64,000 bases of DNA from Amycolatopsis acidicola. Its GTDB lineage: Bacteria > Actinomycetota > Actinomycetes > Mycobacteriales > Pseudonocardiaceae. Shown here one piece after another: positions 62,136 to 64,000 of this stretch (positions within the stretch are counted from its first letter, which is position 1; each line of letters begins with the position of its first letter). The stretch is taken from NCBI RefSeq assembly GCF_007713735.2, contig NZ_VMNW02000012.1, positions 62,001 to 126,000 on the forward strand, given 5' to 3'. The position numbers and the translations under genes are program-made. The notes beneath the pieces were generated by a model. That model searched no databases and was not told the origin of the DNA. It was given only the letters and a program-made list of their open reading frames with translations.

Positions 62136-63353
62136 ATGCACAATCGAGGCAGGGTCATCGTGGTCGGCGCGGGCCCGGTGGGCGCGGTGGCCGCGCTCGC
62201 CGCCGCGCGACGCGGGTTCGCGGTCACCTTGGTCGAACGCAATGCCGAGGTCGAGTTCGACGCCGCGCCCAGGGCGGCCACGTTCCATCCGTCCACTTTG
62301 GAAATCCTCGACGGCCTGGCGATCATGCCGGACTTCCTCTCCGTGGGGCTGGTGTGCCGGTACTTCGACTTCTGGGACAGGCCCGGCCACGCGCTCGTGG
62401 CGCGAATGGATCACGACGTGCTGCGAGACGTGACGCAATTCCCGTACGTCGTGCAGACCGAGCAGCACAAGCTCGTGCGCATCGCGCTGGAACGGCTGCG
62501 GAAGCTGCCGGACGTGGAAATCCTGCTGGGCTGGCAGGTCGATTCGATCTCCCAGGACGAAACGGGCGTCACCGTGCGCGCCGCGAACGGCACGGCGGAG
62601 CGGCACATCACGGGCTCCTGGCTGCTCGGCTGTGACGGCGGGCGGAGCACCGTGCGCAAGCAGCTGGACATCGAGTTCGAGGGCTACACCTGGCCGGAAC
62701 GCTTCGCGGTGCTGACCACGCGGTTCGACTTCGCCGCCGCGATGGGCTGCAGCGAACGCAGCTATTTCGCCGACCCGGATCAGTGGGTGAACCTGTTCAA
62801 GGTCGCCGGGGACGACCTGCGCGGCCGGTGGCGGGTCGTGTTCGCCGCGCCCGCGGACAGCTCCGACGAGGAGGTCCTGTCCGACGCCTCCGCGAAGGAG
62901 TGCCTGGCGGGTCTCCACCCCGACGCCGGACTCGGCGATCTGGTGCACCGCAACCTCTACAACGTGCACCAGCGGGTCGCGAAGCGGTTCCGCGCGGGCC
63001 GGGTGTTCCTGGCCGGGGACGCCGCGCACGTGAACAACCCGATCGGCGGGCTCGGTCTCAACTGCGGGATCCACGACGCCATGGAGCTGGTCGGCACGCT
63101 GGAGCAGGCCGGGGACGACGCCGGTGCGCCGCTGCTCGACCGCTACGAACGGCGCAGGCGGACGGTGAACATCGAGTTCGTCCAGCAGCAGACGGTGGAC
63201 AACAAGCAGCGCCTCGAAGAGAAGGACCCGGCCAAACGCCGCGAACGTCTCGATGCGTTGCGTGCCATCGCGGACGACGAAACGCGGCAGCTCGCGTTCC
63301 TGCGCCGGACCTCGCTGCTGGACGGCGTCCAGCGGGCACAGGCCATCGACTGA
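62136..63353 (+). CDS. FAD-dependent monooxygenase (MhpA/PheA-type aromatic hydroxylase)
   Basis: A 405-residue group A flavoprotein monooxygenase. The FAD motif VVGAGPVGAVAALAAARRGF is at the N-terminus, GCDGGRSTVRK (the DG motif) near residue 170, and GDAAHVNNPIGGLGLNCGIHDA near residue 295. It would hydroxylate an aromatic ring with NAD(P)H and O2. ATG 62136 has GAGGTGGG upstream; GTG 62103 is possible and would overlap the regulator stop. It is shorter than MhpA, lacking the C-terminal thioredoxin-like part. Confidence 0.86.
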   Translation: MHNRGRVIVVGAGPVGAVAALAAARRGFAVTLVERNAEVEFDAAPRAATFHPSTLEILDGLAIMPDFLSVGLVCRYFDFWDRPGHALVARMDHDVLRDVTQFPYVVQTEQHKLVRIALERLRKLPDVEILLGWQVDSISQDETGVTVRAANGTAERHITGSWLLGCDGGRSTVRKQLDIEFEGYTWPERFAVLTTRFDFAAAMGCSERSYFADPDQWVNLFKVAGDDLRGRWRVVFAAPADSSDEEVLSDASAKECLAGLHPDAGLGDLVHRNLYNVHQRVAKRFRAGRVFLAGDAAHVNNPIGGLGLNCGIHDAMELVGTLEQAGDDAGAPLLDRYERRRRTVNIEFVQQQTVDNKQRLEEKDPAKRRERLDALRAIADDETRQLAFLRRTSLLDGVQRAQAID

Positions 63354-63367
63354 CCAGGAGAACATCC

Positions 63368-64000
63368 ATGCGCATCGCCGTTCCCGATCTGATCTCTCCG
63401 TCGTACTTTCCCGCGATCGCGGCCGTCGAACTGGGCCTGGTCCGCGACGAAGGCGTCGACATCGAACTGGATCTGCTGTTCCCGGTCACCGACGCGGCTC
63501 ACGCGCTGCGCGGCGGGAAGATCGACTTCCTGGCCGGCGCGGCACACGCCCCGATGCACGCCTTCCCCGAATGGTCCGGCGTGAAGCTCGTCGCCGCGTT
63601 GTCCCAGCACATGTACTGGTTCCTGGTCGTGCGCTCGGACCTGAACATCGGCCGGGGCGAACTCGGCGCGCTGCGTGACCTCCGGATCGGCGCGGCACCG
63701 GGCCCGGATCTCGGCCTGCGCGTCCTGCTCGCCGAGGCCGGCGTCGACGTCGAGGAGCGGGGAATCCGCATCGGCCCGGTCCCGGCCGCCGAAGGCACCG
63801 GGGTGTCGTTCGGAGTGGCCGCCGCCGAAGCACTGGAAACCGGTGCCGTGGACGGATTCTGGGCCAACGGCATGGGCGCGGAACTCGCGGTGCGGCGCGG
63901 CACCGGATCGCTGGTGCTCGACGCGCGCAGGGGTGACGGGCCTGTCGGATCCCGCGGCTACACCTTCCCCGCCCTCGCGGTCACCGACGACACCATCGAA
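63368..64000 (+). CDS. NMT1/SsuA-like ABC transporter solute-binding protein (3' end outside window)
   Basis: The first 211 residues are in the window, starting at ATG 63368 with CAGGAGAA upstream. The start RIAVPDLISPSYFPAIAAVELG and the later GKIDFLAGAAHAPMHAF match substrate-binding proteins of the nitrate/sulfonate/taurine and thiamine-precursor group. No signal peptide is visible at this start, so it may lack one, or the protein may act in the cytoplasm. It is co-oriented with the monooxygenase and probably serves the same pathway. Confidence 0.78.
   Translation, partial: MRIAVPDLISPSYFPAIAAVELGLVRDEGVDIELDLLFPVTDAAHALRGGKIDFLAGAAHAPMHAFPEWSGVKLVAALSQHMYWFLVVRSDLNIGRGELGALRDLRIGAAPGPDLGLRVLLAEAGVDVEERGIRIGPVPAAEGTGVSFGVAAAEALETGAVDGFWANGMGAELAVRRGTGSLVLDARRGDGPVGSRGYTFPALAVTDDTIE

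Overview
This 64 kb window is high-GC actinobacterial DNA: roughly 70% G+C, many GTG starts, four-base ATGA/GTGA gene overlaps, and a Cvn-type conservon. Gene content and short sequence habits fit a Pseudonocardiaceae-like soil bacterium such as Amycolatopsis. That placement is an inference; no rRNA or tRNA gene is present to confirm it. No insertion sequence, prophage or CRISPR array was seen. Almost everything is accessory catabolism, arranged as modules that each carry their own regulator.

Region 1 (1-14662). A TetR regulator is divergent from an amino-acid permease, an FMN-dependent hydroxy-acid oxidase and a RidA-like protein. A Rieske ring-hydroxylating oxygenase (alpha, beta, a 74-residue protein, ferredoxin reductase, ferredoxin) is then divergent from a CoA-ligase/beta-oxidation operon: PaaK-like ligase, two crotonases, an SDR, a thiolase, a class II aldolase and an MHS transporter. 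A TetR gene closes it. Three near-identical operator-like inverted repeats link this TetR to the divergent promoters and to itself.

Region 2 (14674-24117) is the most striking part. It holds a complete 2-hydroxyisobutyryl-CoA mutase operon: B12-binding subunit, acyl-CoA ligase, MeaB-type chaperone, large subunit with the diagnostic Ile/Asp/Gln active-site set, and a lactate-permease-type transporter. Two FadR-type regulators flank it. The second regulator sits behind a well-conserved cobalamin riboswitch and a 12-codon leader ORF. GGTC-T-GACC boxes, which match the E. coli FadR operator core, lie at the promoters of both units. This suggests a circuit in which B12 shuts off a repressor of a B12-dependent enzyme. 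A 3-hydroxyisobutyryl-CoA hydrolase-like gene is the regulator's partner.

Region 3 (24133-37026). This holds an epoxide hydrolase, a GntR regulator divergent from an operon of unknown substrate (DapA-type aldolase, cyclase/hydrolase, two LLM flavin monooxygenases, crotonase, MFS transporter), a broken DUF3558-like lipoprotein gene, and an amidase converging on an MHS transporter. Between the last two genes is a scar of an old tandem duplication. A polysaccharide deacetylase and an Lrp/AsnC regulator follow.

Region 4 (37157-46544). This holds a short AceE-like thiamine-diphosphate enzyme, an MHYT membrane sensor, a four-gene conservon (histidine-kinase-like sensor, Roadblock, DUF742, GTPase), and small or poorly characterised genes.

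Region 5 (46563-60755). A FadR-type regulator with inverted-repeat operators faces an MHS transporter and a long acyl-CoA operon: two type III CoA-transferases, two crotonases, two acyl-CoA dehydrogenase-like proteins, an SDR, two 3-hydroxyacyl-CoA dehydrogenases, an acyl-CoA ligase and a quinone reductase. A SnoaL-like gene converges on it. Region 6 (60756-64000) is a 15-bp tandem-repeat tract, then a leaderless GntR gene, a FAD monooxygenase and the start of a solute-binding protein gene.
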